Shown: piece after piece, positions 17,235 to 26,105 of the stretch
How positions within the stretch are numbered: the first letter of the stretch is position 1
Layout of the letters: each line of letters opens with the position of its first letter
Source of the DNA: Cryobacterium luteum
GTDB taxonomy: Bacteria > Actinomycetota > Actinomycetes > Actinomycetales > Microbacteriaceae
Length of the DNA: 64,000 nt
Assembly: GCF_900110125.1 (NCBI RefSeq)
Contig: NZ_FOCN01000001.1
Coordinates: 124,001-188,000, forward strand
Direction: 5' to 3'
Position numbers and translations under genes: made by a program
Notes under the pieces: generated by a model
Told to the model about the DNA's origin: nothing
Database searches by the model: none
The model's input: only the letters and a program-made list of their open reading frames with translations

Positions 17235-18290
17235 ATGAAGGCAGCTCGTTTTCACGGCCCGGCGGACATTCGCATCGAGGACATTCCCGCCCCCGAGCTT
17301 CGACCGGGAGCCGTCGCCATCGACGTCGCCTGGTGTGGCATCTGCGGAACAGATTTGCATGAATACCTCGAAGGACCGATCTTCATTCCGGCCGAGGGCC
17401 ACCCGCACCCGCTCTCCCACGAAGAAGAACCGGTCACGCTCGGCCACGAATTCTCGGGCACCATCAGCGCACTCGGCGAGGGCGTGACCGACCTCGCGGT
17501 CGGCGACAATGTCGTGGTCGAACCCTATTTCGTCTGCAACGAGTGCGCGCCCTGCCTGGCCGGCAACTATCACCTCTGCATCAAGATGGGCTTCATCGGC
17601 CTGGCCGGCGGAGGCGGCGGACTCAGCGAGAAGGTCGTCGTCGACCGCCGCTGGGTGCACGCCATCGGCGACATCCCCCTCGACGAAGCCGCGCTGATCG
17701 AACCGCTCTCCGTCGCCCACCACGCCTTCGTGCGCAGCGGAGCGAAAGCGGGCGATGTCGCCCTCATCGGCGGGGCCGGCCCGATCGGCCTGCTCGTCGC
17801 CGCCGTGCTCAAGGCCGAAGGCCTGACCGTGATCATGTCCGAACTCAGCGAGGCCCGCAAGGAGAAGGCGCGGGTCACCGGGGTCGCTGATTACGTGCTC
17901 GATCCCAGCAAGGAAGACGTCGTCGCCCGGGTGCACGAACTCACCGACGGCAACGGCGCCGACGTGTGCTTCGAGTGCACCAGCGTGAACGTCGTGCTGA
18001 ACCAGCTGTTCGACGCTGTGCGGCCCGCCGGCGTCATCGTCAACGTGTCGATCTGGGGCAAGCCGGCCAGCATCGACATGCAGAAGCTCGTGCTCAAGGA
18101 GATCGACCTGCGCGGAACGATCGCCTACGTGCGCGATCACCCGGCCACGATCAAGCTCGTGCAGGAGGGCCGGGTCAAGCTGGCCCCGTTCATCACCGGA
18201 CGCATCGCGCTCGATGACCTGATCACTCAGGGCTTTGACACGCTGATCAACCACAACGAGACCGCGGTCAAGATCATCGTGCACCCGTAG
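17235..18290 (+). CDS. (R,R)-butanediol dehydrogenase-like zinc dehydrogenase
   Basis: This 351-residue medium-chain dehydrogenase has catalytic zinc residues in GICGTDLHEY (C37) and LGHEFSG. The segment LEGPIFIPAEGHPHPLSHE is distinctive for 2,3-butanediol dehydrogenases. The structural zinc loop CNECAPCLAGNYHLC is complete, and GGAGPIGLLVAAV is the NAD site. It probably interconverts acetoin/diacetyl and 2,3-butanediol. It stands alone and ends in a strong hairpin at 18300-18327. Confidence 0.88.
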   Translation: MKAARFHGPADIRIEDIPAPELRPGAVAIDVAWCGICGTDLHEYLEGPIFIPAEGHPHPLSHEEEPVTLGHEFSGTISALGEGVTDLAVGDNVVVEPYFVCNECAPCLAGNYHLCIKMGFIGLAGGGGGLSEKVVVDRRWVHAIGDIPLDEAALIEPLSVAHHAFVRSGAKAGDVALIGGAGPIGLLVAAVLKAEGLTVIMSELSEARKEKARVTGVADYVLDPSKEDVVARVHELTDGNGADVCFECTSVNVVLNQLFDAVRPAGVIVNVSIWGKPASIDMQKLVLKEIDLRGTIAYVRDHPATIKLVQEGRVKLAPFITGRIALDDLITQGFDTLINHNETAVKIIVHP

Positions 18291-18299
18291 CACGCGCCA

Positions 18300-18327
18300 G
18301 GTGGCGCTTCCAGCCGGAAGCGCCACC
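18300..18327. terminator. Perfect 12-bp stem hairpin after butanediol dehydrogenase
   Basis: GGTGGCGCTTCC-agcc-GGAAGCGCCACC forms a perfect stem nine bases after the stop codon. It has no U-tract, as is common in high-GC actinobacteria. Confidence 0.7.
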
Positions 18328-18351
18328 GATCGCGGCGGTAAGCTGCCAACC

Positions 18352-19119
18352 ATGCCCGCCGACATCACGCGCACGAGTGCGCTCACCCGCAGCCTGCTCG
18401 CGCCGAACGCCGGGCCGATGACACTCGACGGCACCAACAGCTATCTCATCGGCGCCTCGGACGCACCAGCGTTGGTCGTCGTCGACCCAGGGCCGCTGCA
18501 CAAGGGTCACCTCGCCGCCCTCGCCGCCGTCGGCCGGGTGGAGCTCGTACTGATCACCCACCGGCACGCCGACCACACGGCGGGCAGCGTGCGATTCGCT
18601 GAGCTCACCGGCGCCCCGGTGCGGGCCTTCGACCCGGCCTTCTGCGTCAACGGTGACCCACTCGTCGACGGTGAGCTGCTTACGGTTGCCGGCACCAGCA
18701 TCCGGGTGATCGCCACCCCCGGACACACCGACGACTCGGCCTGCCTGCACCTGCCGGGCGACGGAGAGGCCGGATCGGTGCTCACCGGCGACACCATTCT
18801 CGGCCGGGGAACGACGATCATCGACGGTTCCCTCACCGACTATCTCGCCTCCCTTGAAGCCCTGCGCGCGCTCGGACCGGCCACGGTGCTGCCCGCGCAC
18901 GGCCCGGTACTGCCCGACCTCGCGGCCAGCTGCACCGCCTACCTTGCTCACCGCCACGAACGGCTCGACCAGGTGCGCGTTGCCCTCGCCACGCTCGGTT
19001 CCGCAGCGACCGTGGCTCGGGTCACCGATCTCGTCTACGCGCAAACGGATGCCGCGGTGCGGTTCGCCGCCGAAGCATCCGTTATAGCGCAGCTCGCCTA
19101 CCTGCGCACGCACGCCTGA
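18352..19119 (+). CDS. MBL-fold metallo-hydrolase (LACTB2-like)
   Basis: This 255-residue metallo-beta-lactamase-fold protein has the metal motif THRHADHTAGS near residues 63-73. Downstream are TPGHTDDS, TGDTILG and AHGPVL metal-binding segments. The N-terminal LLAPNAGPMTLDGTNSYLIG is typical of the LACTB2/hydroxyacylglutathione hydrolase-like subgroup. ATG 18352 is used because the frame upstream lies within the hairpin. The substrate is unknown; thioesters or RNA are known for relatives. Confidence 0.88.
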   Translation: MPADITRTSALTRSLLAPNAGPMTLDGTNSYLIGASDAPALVVVDPGPLHKGHLAALAAVGRVELVLITHRHADHTAGSVRFAELTGAPVRAFDPAFCVNGDPLVDGELLTVAGTSIRVIATPGHTDDSACLHLPGDGEAGSVLTGDTILGRGTTIIDGSLTDYLASLEALRALGPATVLPAHGPVLPDLAASCTAYLAHRHERLDQVRVALATLGSAATVARVTDLVYAQTDAAVRFAAEASVIAQLAYLRTHA

Positions 19120-19172
19120 ACTTTGCGCCGTGAGGTCTGGCCTGCACCGGCATGCGCGCGCGATACTGAGCT

Positions 19173-19601
19173 ATGGCCGAGAACAAGACCCAACCCACCG
19201 ATGCCTCCGTCGAAGATTTTCTGAACGCTGCGACACCCGCCCGCCGCCGTGACGACGGCAAGGCCCTCGACGCGATCTTTCGCGAGGTGACGGGTGCCGA
19301 TCCCGTCTTGTGGGGACCGTCAATCGTGGGCTACGGAACATACCGGTACGTCTCACCGGTGAATCCACGCTCCAACGGCGACTGGATGAAGACCGGGTTC
19401 TCGCCGCGCAAGGCCCAACTGTCGATCTACGGCCTCAAGGACACAGCTGAGGGCGCCGCTCTGCTACCGCAGCTCGGCAAATACACCGAGGGCATGGGGT
19501 GCGTCTACGTGAGAAAGCTCGACGACATCGACCTCGACGTGCTGCGCCGACTCATCGCGATCGCCGCGGCACGGGGCGACGACCCGGCAGCAGTCCTTTA
19601 G
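19173..19601 (+). CDS. DUF1801 domain protein
   Basis: This 142-residue protein matches the DUF1801/YdhG-like fold, with WGPSIVGYGTYRY, FSPRKAQLSIYGL and a C-terminal KLDDIDLDVLRRLI segment. No catalytic motif is visible and the function is unknown. A single small cytoplasmic gene. Confidence 0.85.
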   Translation: MAENKTQPTDASVEDFLNAATPARRRDDGKALDAIFREVTGADPVLWGPSIVGYGTYRYVSPVNPRSNGDWMKTGFSPRKAQLSIYGLKDTAEGAALLPQLGKYTEGMGCVYVRKLDDIDLDVLRRLIAIAAARGDDPAAVL

Positions 19602-19767
19602 TTCCGGGGGAACTTGCACCGCAAAAAGACCGACCAGTATGGTCTTTGTAGCGCTGCAACGTGGCGTTCACCCCCCCATTCGTCCGCGCAATGCGCTACC
19701 TTATGGGGAGATCGGGGGCGGCGATCAGTCACTGGCGCACCCACACAAAGTTCAAAGGGGAAACTTC

Positions 19768-20727
19768 ATGCGCTATCGCTCACGTGTCACCGCCGTCGCC
19801 ACCGCGGCCCTTCTGTCGCTGACGCTCGCAGGGTGCGGTGGCGACACGGCGGCCGCCAAGCTCGACCCGGCCGAGAGCCCGCTGTCGAAGTACATGTCAT
19901 CGATGTACGGCGACTACGACGAAGACTCCATGATCGCGCAGCAAAACGAGCAGGAAGAGCTCATCGCCACCTGCATGGCCGACGAGGGCTTCGATTATGT
20001 TCCGGTCGACAACTCCCAGTACAGCGGAATGATGAGTGATGACGGCGAAGAATACGGCACCGAGAAGTGGGTGGCCGAGAATGGCTACGGCATGAGCCAG
20101 TCTCCCGAGCAGATCGCCGAGCAGCAGGAGCAAAGCGAATCGTACGTCGACCCGAACCAGGACTACGTGATGAGCCTGTCCGAAACCGAGCAGGCCGCGT
20201 ATTACGAAGTGCTCTCCGGCGTTCAGCCTACCGAAGAGGAAATGAGCGAAGACGGCTCGTACGAATACAACTGGGAGACCTCGGGCTGCCAGGGTTTCGC
20301 CAGTCATGAGATCAACGGCGACCAGCCGTCACAGGACGAGCACGCGGCGCTGTACGACGCAATGAGCGCCATGTACGAAGCAGCCCAGTCTTCCCCCGCC
20401 ATCGTCGCCCTCGACGCCGAGTGGGCAACCTGCATGGCCGACGCCGGGTACGCAACCTTCCTCAAGAAGGCCGATGCTCAGGAGTCGATCTCCAACGACC
20501 AAAACGCAATCTATGAGAACTCGGCAGAGACCGGTCCCGACGAGCAGGCCCTCGCCGACCTGCGCGAGAAGGAACTCGCCGTGGCCATGGCTGACTTCAC
20601 CTGCTCCGAAGATCTCGACTACACCGAGGCCTCCACGAAGGTGCAGTTCGAGCTCGAAGAGCAGTTCATCATCGATCACAAGGCCGAACTCGACGCGCTC
20701 ATCGCAGACTCCGAGCAAGGCAAGTAG
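19768..20727 (+). CDS. Acidic lipoprotein, first gene of an ABC efflux operon
   Basis: This 319-residue protein begins with a signal peptide and a lipobox (LSLTLAGC, lipidated Cys about 19). ATG 19768 is chosen because AAAGGGGAAAC precedes it. The mature part is very acidic and rich in Glu, Gln, Tyr and Ser. It has repeated phrases such as LIATCMADEGFDYV and WATCMADAGYATF, suggesting an internal duplication of a Cys-containing unit. Its stop abuts the MacA-like gene with no gap. It probably sits on the outer face of the membrane and serves the ABC system; its function is not known. Confidence 0.8.
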   Translation: MRYRSRVTAVATAALLSLTLAGCGGDTAAAKLDPAESPLSKYMSSMYGDYDEDSMIAQQNEQEELIATCMADEGFDYVPVDNSQYSGMMSDDGEEYGTEKWVAENGYGMSQSPEQIAEQQEQSESYVDPNQDYVMSLSETEQAAYYEVLSGVQPTEEEMSEDGSYEYNWETSGCQGFASHEINGDQPSQDEHAALYDAMSAMYEAAQSSPAIVALDAEWATCMADAGYATFLKKADAQESISNDQNAIYENSAETGPDEQALADLREKELAVAMADFTCSEDLDYTEASTKVQFELEEQFIIDHKAELDALIADSEQGK

Positions 20728-22305
20728 GTGTCGCGATTCGGGCGACGACAGCGCGAGCCTGACGCCACGGAGGTGCTCGACCTCGTCGGCGCTGACGAGA
20801 CCATCATTCCGGTTGCCCACTCGCGCAGCCAGGGCTGGCGCCGCCTGTTCGCGGGCAACCGGGTGATCTGGGTGATGGCCACGGTCGCCATCGTGGCGCT
20901 CGTGGCCGGCCTCGGGCTCGGTCAGTTGATCGTCTCGCCCGGGCAGGCCGCAGCGGATGCCGACGCTCCCGCCGCCGGCCTCATCACCGTTCCCATAGAA
21001 AACCGCACCCTCGCCAACGACGTCACCATGCGCGGCGACGCCAGCTACGCCGACTCGGTTGAGGTATCGATCGAAACCGGCGAACTCGCCGGCGCGCCCA
21101 TCGTCACCGGGCAGGTGCCCGAAGTCGCCGCCGTCTTCGACACCGCCTCGATCGCACTCGAGGTCACCGGCCGCCCGGTGATCGTACTGCCCGGCGACCT
21201 GCCGGTCTACCGCACCCTGCGGGTCGGCGTTTCCGGCCCCGACGTGCTGCAGTTCAAGCAGGGCCTGAACGCTGCGGGCATCGACGCCGGTTCGCTCGAC
21301 TCCGACGTATTCGACGCGCAAACGGCGAGCGCGGTCACCGCCCTCTACGCCAAGGTCGGCTACCCCGCTCCCACCGGCGGCGGCGACGTCGCCGATGCCG
21401 TGAGCGGCGCCGAAGCCGGGGTCACGGGCGCGCAGGCATCCGTTGACAGCGCCAACGGCGCACTCACCGTCGTGCAGGGCGCCGCGTCGAACGTTGACGT
21501 CGTCGAGCAGGGCAACCTGGTGCGCAGCGCCGAGCGCGCGCTCGCCCTGGCGCGAACCGAAGGAACCCCCACCGCGATAGCGGATGCCGAGGACGCCGTC
21601 ACCCTGGCCGTGGCCCGCCAGGCCCAGGCCCTGGCCCCCCGCGACTCGAGCGCCGAAAAGGCGGCCGTCACCGCCGCCAAGGCCGAGCTGACGCGCGCCA
21701 GCGAGACCCTCCGCGACGCCCGCGACGGCGCGCTCGCCTACCTCCCCGCCGGTGAGGTGCTCTACCTGCCCGGCCTGCCCCGCCGGGTCGACGAAATCAG
21801 CGTGAAGCGCGGATCCAGCATCTCCGGACCGGTCATGCGGGTCTCCGGCGCCACCCTGGTGATCTCCGGCTCGGCGACCGCGAGCGATGCCGCCCTGCTC
21901 GAAGTCGGCGCCCCCGCCGTGCTCGCCATGCCCGACGGAGACCAGCCCGCCACGATCAGCTCGATTGTTCCGGCCGAACCGGCCAGCGGCGAGACAGCCA
22001 GCGGCCGCTTCACCGTTTTGTTCGCGCCCGACGCCCTCACCGACGAACAGATCCAGGCCGTGCAGGGCAGCAACGTGCGCGTGCGCATCCCCGTCAGCTC
22101 CACCGAGGGAGAGGTGCTCGCCGTTCCGCTCGCCGCGCTCACCGCCGGGGCCGGCGGTGAATCCCGAGTCGAATTCGACCCCGGAGACGGAGCCGAGACC
22201 GTGCTGGTCGAGGTGACCACCGGCCTCGCCGCCGAAGGCTTCGTCGAAATCACCGCGGTCGACGGTTCGCTCGGCGTCGGCGACCTCGTCGTGGTGGGCC
22301 GGTGA
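20728..22305 (+). CDS. MacA/HlyD-like adaptor with peptidoglycan-binding-like segment
   Basis: This 525-residue protein has one N-terminal membrane helix (about residues 48-70) and a large extracytoplasmic part. Residues about 165-210 (VSGPDVLQFKQGLNAAGID...) look like a peptidoglycan-binding-type repeat. An alpha-helical Ala-rich stretch about 220-335 suits the adaptor hairpin, and beta-rich C-terminal lipoyl/barrel-like segments follow. Such proteins partner MacB-type ABC transporters in Gram-positive bacteria. It starts at GTG directly after the lipoprotein stop and overlaps the ATPase gene by four bases. Confidence 0.82.
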   Translation: MSRFGRRQREPDATEVLDLVGADETIIPVAHSRSQGWRRLFAGNRVIWVMATVAIVALVAGLGLGQLIVSPGQAAADADAPAAGLITVPIENRTLANDVTMRGDASYADSVEVSIETGELAGAPIVTGQVPEVAAVFDTASIALEVTGRPVIVLPGDLPVYRTLRVGVSGPDVLQFKQGLNAAGIDAGSLDSDVFDAQTASAVTALYAKVGYPAPTGGGDVADAVSGAEAGVTGAQASVDSANGALTVVQGAASNVDVVEQGNLVRSAERALALARTEGTPTAIADAEDAVTLAVARQAQALAPRDSSAEKAAVTAAKAELTRASETLRDARDGALAYLPAGEVLYLPGLPRRVDEISVKRGSSISGPVMRVSGATLVISGSATASDAALLEVGAPAVLAMPDGDQPATISSIVPAEPASGETASGRFTVLFAPDALTDEQIQAVQGSNVRVRIPVSSTEGEVLAVPLAALTAGAGGESRVEFDPGDGAETVLVEVTTGLAAEGFVEITAVDGSLGVGDLVVVGR

Positions 22306-22982
22306 CCGCGGCCCCGGTCGTCGAACTGGTCAACGTGACGCGGTCGTTTCCCGGTCCGCCCGAGGTGCAGGCGCTCAAATCGGTCAACCTGCGGGTGGAA
22401 CGCGGCGACTACCTGTCGATCGTCGGCCCCAGCGGATCGGGCAAGTCGACCATGCTCAACCTGCTCGGCCTGCTCGACCGGCCGAGCGTCGGCGAGTACC
22501 ACCTCGACGGCCGGGACACGAGCCTGCTCGATGAGAAGCAGCGCGCCATCGTGCGCGGCGGCACCATCGGCTTCGTCTTTCAGGCCTTCCACCTGCTGCC
22601 GCACCGCACCGTGCTGGACAACGTGCTGCTCGCCACCCTGTACAGCGGCGTGCCGCGCGCCGAACGTGAGGACCGCGCCCGCGCCGCCCTCGACCGCGTG
22701 AAACTCAACCACCGGCTGGACTTTCTGCCCGGCACCCTCTCCGGCGGTGAACGCCAGCGCGTGGCTGTGGCCCGCGCCGTCGTCGCCTCGCCCGAGCTGC
22801 TACTCGCCGACGAACCCACCGGAAACCTCGACGAGACCACCGGCGGCGAGGTCATGGACCTCTTCGAAGAACTGCACGCCGACGGCCTCACCCTCATCGT
22901 CATCACCCACGACCAGGCGGTCAGCGACCGGGCCGACCGCCGCGTGCGCATCACCAACGGCCGCCTGAGCGAGCTGTCATGA
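22302..22982 (+). CDS. MacB/LolD-type ABC transporter ATPase
   Basis: This 226-residue ABC ATPase has a Walker A GPSGSGKST (about 47-55), a Q-loop in FVFQAFHLL, the signature LSGGERQRVAVARA, Walker B LLLADEPTGNLD and the H-loop ITHD. The MacB/LolD subgroup drives mechanotransmission-type export. It overlaps the adaptor gene upstream and the permease gene downstream by four bases each. Confidence 0.93.
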   Translation: MTAAPVVELVNVTRSFPGPPEVQALKSVNLRVERGDYLSIVGPSGSGKSTMLNLLGLLDRPSVGEYHLDGRDTSLLDEKQRAIVRGGTIGFVFQAFHLLPHRTVLDNVLLATLYSGVPRAEREDRARAALDRVKLNHRLDFLPGTLSGGERQRVAVARAVVASPELLLADEPTGNLDETTGGEVMDLFEELHADGLTLIVITHDQAVSDRADRRVRITNGRLSELS

Positions 22983-24313
22983 GCTTCTCCCTCAAGCGGA
23001 TGCTGCGCCGCCGTCCGCGCGCCGCCGCCGTCCCCGGTACCGAGCCTGCGGCATCCGCTGAACTGACGGCGAGCATCGTGCCGGTCATTCGCCGGGCCGA
23101 CCGGTTCTCGGTGCAAGACCTTTTGGTCGAGGCCAGCTACGGCGTCGGCGCCCGGCCCAGCCGACTCGTCATGACGACCCTCGGCACCGTGCTCGGCATC
23201 GCCTCGCTCGTGGTCACCATCGGGTTCGCGCAGACCGCCGCCGGGCAGATCTCCAACCAGTTCGACGCCGTGTCGGCGACCCAGGTCATGATCGAACCCG
23301 CCTCGACCCGCAACTCGAGCGGCGCGGAGCAGGCCACCGGCCGGCTGCCCTGGGATGCCCCGGAACGGGTCGACCGTCTCGCCGGGGTGGAACGCGCGGG
23401 TCTCGTGGCCGATGTCGACGTCGCCGGCCAGCCCGTGACTTCCGTTCCCGTCAACGATCCGTCGGCGGCGCAAACCCTGAGCCCCGCCGTCATCGCAACT
23501 TCGCCGGGCCTGCTTGCCGCAGTGCGCGGCAACATCGTCACCGGGCGCTTCTTCGATGCCGGTCACGACGAGCGCGGCGACCGGGTCGCGGTGCTCGGCT
23601 CAAGGGCCGCCGAAACCCTCGGCATCAACCGGGTCGACAGTCAGCCGTCCATCTTCATCGGCGAGGTGTCGTACACGGTCATCGGCATCATCGACGGCGT
23701 GGAACGCCGCGCCAACCTGCTCGACGCCGTCATCGTGCCGCTGAACACCGCGCGGGCGGAGTTCGGCCTGACCGCCCCGGCCGAACTTCACCTGCAGATT
23801 CAGGTTGGTGCCGGCACGCTCGTGTCCCGGCAGGCGCCGATCGCGCTCGATCCGAGTTCGCCCGAAAACTTCACTGTGCAGGCTCCCGCCGCTGCCTCGT
23901 CGCTGCAAGACAACATCCAGGCCGACATCAACATCGTCTTCCTCACGCTCGGCATTCTCGCGCTGCTCGCCGGTGGCCTGGGAATCGCCAACGTCACCCT
24001 GCTCTCGGTGATGGAACGGGTCGGCGAAATCGGCCTGCGGCGGGCCCTCGGCGCCACCAAGCGCGACATCGCCCGGCAGTTCATCGTGGAGTCGGCCGTG
24101 ATCGGCCTGCTCGGCGGCCTGATCGGCTCGGCGCTCGGGGTGTTCGCGGTCGTCGTCGTGTCGCTGCTGCAGGGCTGGACGCCCATTCTCGATCCGTTCG
24201 TCGCCATCGGTGCCGCCCTGCTCGGAACCGTCGTGGGCCTCGCCGCCGGCGCCTATCCCGCCGTGCGCGCCTCCAACATCGAGCCGATCACCGCCCTCCG
24301 CGGTGGCACCTGA
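22979..24313 (+). CDS. MacB-like FtsX-domain ABC permease
   Basis: This 444-residue protein has the MacB/FtsX topology: one membrane helix near residues 64-86, a large extracytoplasmic domain about 90-310, then three helices in the C-terminal 130 residues. The FtsX-type motif VMERVGEIGLRRALGATKRDI links helices 2 and 3. It is the last gene of the lipoprotein-adaptor-ATPase-permease operon, likely exporting a peptide, lipid or drug. A GC-rich hairpin follows at 24337-24359. Confidence 0.9.
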   Translation: MSFSLKRMLRRRPRAAAVPGTEPAASAELTASIVPVIRRADRFSVQDLLVEASYGVGARPSRLVMTTLGTVLGIASLVVTIGFAQTAAGQISNQFDAVSATQVMIEPASTRNSSGAEQATGRLPWDAPERVDRLAGVERAGLVADVDVAGQPVTSVPVNDPSAAQTLSPAVIATSPGLLAAVRGNIVTGRFFDAGHDERGDRVAVLGSRAAETLGINRVDSQPSIFIGEVSYTVIGIIDGVERRANLLDAVIVPLNTARAEFGLTAPAELHLQIQVGAGTLVSRQAPIALDPSSPENFTVQAPAAASSLQDNIQADINIVFLTLGILALLAGGLGIANVTLLSVMERVGEIGLRRALGATKRDIARQFIVESAVIGLLGGLIGSALGVFAVVVVSLLQGWTPILDPFVAIGAALLGTVVGLAAGAYPAVRASNIEPITALRGGT

Positions 24314-24336
24314 TCCGCTCGCTCGCGGGTTTCAGG

Positions 24337-24359
24337 TGCACCCGGGTTCGCCGGGTGCA
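24337..24359. terminator. Hairpin after the ABC efflux operon
   Basis: TGCACCCGG-gttcg-CCGGGTGCA forms a perfect nine-base stem 23 bases after the permease stop. The rest of 24360-24558 shows no convincing gene; a 29-codon open frame at 24402-24491 has weak support. Confidence 0.65.
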
Positions 24360-24558
24360 GCGGCCAGAGTCACCGTGCTACCGGGGTGAGGGGTCAGTTC
24401 CATGAAACAACCGGGCATGCTCTTCTACCTGGCTACCGTCAGCACCCCGTGCGGCGCTTGGGCGCAGTCCGAGGACCACAACGGGTACTGAGCCCGGGTG
24501 GCTCGCCTGCTTGCGCGCACTGGTACATCAGCCTCTGACAGGCCAGTCAGTCACAGCA

Positions 24559-25071
24559 CTAGTTCGTCGAGAACAGCGGACCGCCCGAAACACTCAGCGC
24601 CGACTCGATGATCTCAGCGACACTCGCCTCGGCAAAATGTGAGAATTGCACGTCCGGCTGCAATCGGTACGGGTCGTTATGGACGAACCTGACGGGAGGC
24701 CGTTCTCCCACCACGATCGTCACCCTGCCATCGTCTTCGTGCGCACTCGCCCGCGCGGCATACTCGCCTATGCGTCCGGGGATCTGCAGTCGGGCCAGAC
24801 CCTCCCGCTCACGCACATCATCAGCAAGTTTGACCGCAAGATACCGTTCGATGTCGATCAGGTCGGACGAACTCATTATGAAGCCCTCCGGTTCGCTTCG
24901 CTCAGCTCGCGTGAGCGAAAACCCAGCCAGACCCCCGAAATGAACGTAATAGCGAATCTCACCGCCAACGTCGGCGATAAGAGCGACTGGGCCCTCGTCG
25001 CTGACCTCGATGGCGTACCGCGCCCGGATAACCCACGCACTGAACGGCTCCGAAAACATATCCGGCTTCAC
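24559..25071 (-). CDS. Probable Imm61-like immunity protein
   Basis: This 170-residue protein has GGEIRYYV, LTRAERSEP, IERYLAVKL and a C-terminal GGPLFS, which I recall from Imm61-type immunity proteins of polymorphic toxins. The family call is from memory and unverified. It has no signal peptide or membrane helix. It is the last of a string of minus-strand genes with a YezG-like immunity gene and a toxin fragment, which supports an immunity role. Its cognate toxin is absent from the window, so it may be an orphan acquired with an earlier toxin module. Confidence 0.55.
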   Translation of the reverse strand: MKPDMFSEPFSAWVIRARYAIEVSDEGPVALIADVGGEIRYYVHFGGLAGFSLTRAERSEPEGFIMSSSDLIDIERYLAVKLADDVREREGLARLQIPGRIGEYAARASAHEDDGRVTIVVGERPPVRFVHNDPYRLQPDVQFSHFAEASVAEIIESALSVSGGPLFSTN

Positions 25072-25116
25072 TGCATCACGGCCACCGGCGACATTGTCGC
25101 GGTCGGCGGTCCAGAC

Positions 25117-25335
25117 TCACTTGTCATTGAGAACATCGCCTCCAAAATACGTAACGACTTCTTGATCGGTTGCCTCGAAGGCGAGCCGCTCATCCATAGT
25201 CCACCAAGTCCTGCACACACTGCATCGGTAGAGCTCCACGTGCATAGGAACGTTTTCAGCGACGAAGTCCGGCCGTTCGGCCGTCTCCCACTGACGGCGG
25301 CACAGGGCGCAGCCCTGCTCTTCCCAACTCTTCAT
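25117..25335 (-). CDS. Small CxxC-type (zinc-ribbon-like) protein in immunity cluster
   Basis: This 72-residue protein has two Cys pairs, CALC (about 9-12) and CSVC (about 38-41), resembling a zinc ribbon. It is acidic and has no membrane segment. Its ATG lies three bases after the stop of the YezG-like gene, so it is probably co-translated. Function unknown; its context suggests an accessory or immunity protein of the toxin locus. Confidence 0.6.
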   Translation of the reverse strand: MKSWEEQGCALCRRQWETAERPDFVAENVPMHVELYRCSVCRTWWTMDERLAFEATDQEVVTYFGGDVLNDK

Positions 25336-25338
25336 TCT

Positions 25339-25821
25339 CTACTTGTCCCGAGCAGCGAGCCGGGCACGCCCCTCAGCCAACCGCAACTTCAACCATTCAG
25401 GCTGCTGGTCCACATTGCGAGGAAACTTCTCCTGGTCGGTCACGTAACTGATCGGATCTATGCCGCCAAGACTGAAGTCGACCTCCCGGTCGTAGTTGTA
25501 CTCCACGCTTGCCGCACCTGACGCCTGAACGACGACCAAAACGCTGAACCACGTACCTGCACCGGGGCGGTAGCACGCCTGTCGTAAAACCTTGAAAGCG
25601 CGGTCCAGTGCGTAAGGGGTATCGGGCGTGTTGTACCGTCCCGATGGCGCTTCGAGTCTCCCGGCCGGGTTGAACGCCATCACCTTGCTTGCTACACCAG
25701 CCACAGTCATACTCGAGCGATACTCGATACGTTCGTCACCATCGACCAGCAACCCAAACAAGATGCTGCCCACCGTATTGAAGGCTTCCTGCTCCGCGAA
25801 CAACCCAGACGGTTCAGACAT
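25339..25821 (-). CDS. YezG-like (DUF600) immunity protein
   Basis: This 160-residue protein matches the DUF600/YezG immunity family. It begins with helices (AEQEAFNTVGSILFGLL) and has the C-terminal pattern VEYNYDREVDF, ISYVTDQEKFPRN and QPEWLK. YezG neutralises YeeF-type DNase toxins with a non-specific endonuclease domain. The ATG at 25821 overlaps the toxin-fragment stop by eight bases (ATGTCTGA), the classic coupling of toxin and immunity genes. The frame is open further upstream, but those codons lie within the toxin sequence. Confidence 0.8.
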   Translation of the reverse strand: MSEPSGLFAEQEAFNTVGSILFGLLVDGDERIEYRSSMTVAGVASKVMAFNPAGRLEAPSGRYNTPDTPYALDRAFKVLRQACYRPGAGTWFSVLVVVQASGAASVEYNYDREVDFSLGGIDPISYVTDQEKFPRNVDQQPEWLKLRLAEGRARLAARDK

Positions 25822-26105
25822 TTTCGAAAACTTCCTTGAAGGTGTCTCCACCGTCCATTGCGTAGTTGACTGTGAACGCTTCGGGCACTTTGCCTCCGTC
25901 TGGGTCGTGCGGTCGAACATCGACCATCATCCTGGTATCTGGGTCCGCGGTCGGCATCGTGCGCCAGCTGTTCGCCCAATTGAAGAATCTCTCGCCGCCG
26001 CCCCGGTGAAGCGAGGTAAGCATTGCGGCCATGTTGGCGTACTCGCCACCACCACCGTAACTGTTCCCAAACAGGTGGCCACCATCGTAATCCGCACCCC
26101 CCTCG
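25814..26105 (-). pseudogene. C-terminal fragment of a DNA/RNA non-specific endonuclease toxin
   Basis: Reading the minus strand from about 26105 gives RNEGGADYDGGHLFGNSYGG followed by GEYANMAAMLTSLHRG, FFNWANSW and a beta-rich end, DTRMMVDVRPHDPDG to VFENV. GGHLFGNSYGGGGE is the catalytic-His region of the endonuclease NS-type domain used by YeeF-like polymorphic toxins. The N-terminal delivery part and the first part of the domain are missing. Upstream the sequence turns into an unrelated plus-strand coding remnant near 26105-26110. It is coupled to the YezG-like immunity gene. A truncated, probably non-delivered toxin tip. Confidence 0.75.

Noticed and set aside
24402..24491. 29-codon open frame with a G-rich upstream sequence
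   Set aside because: Too short, no recognisable family, and it follows a terminator hairpin; kept only as a note.
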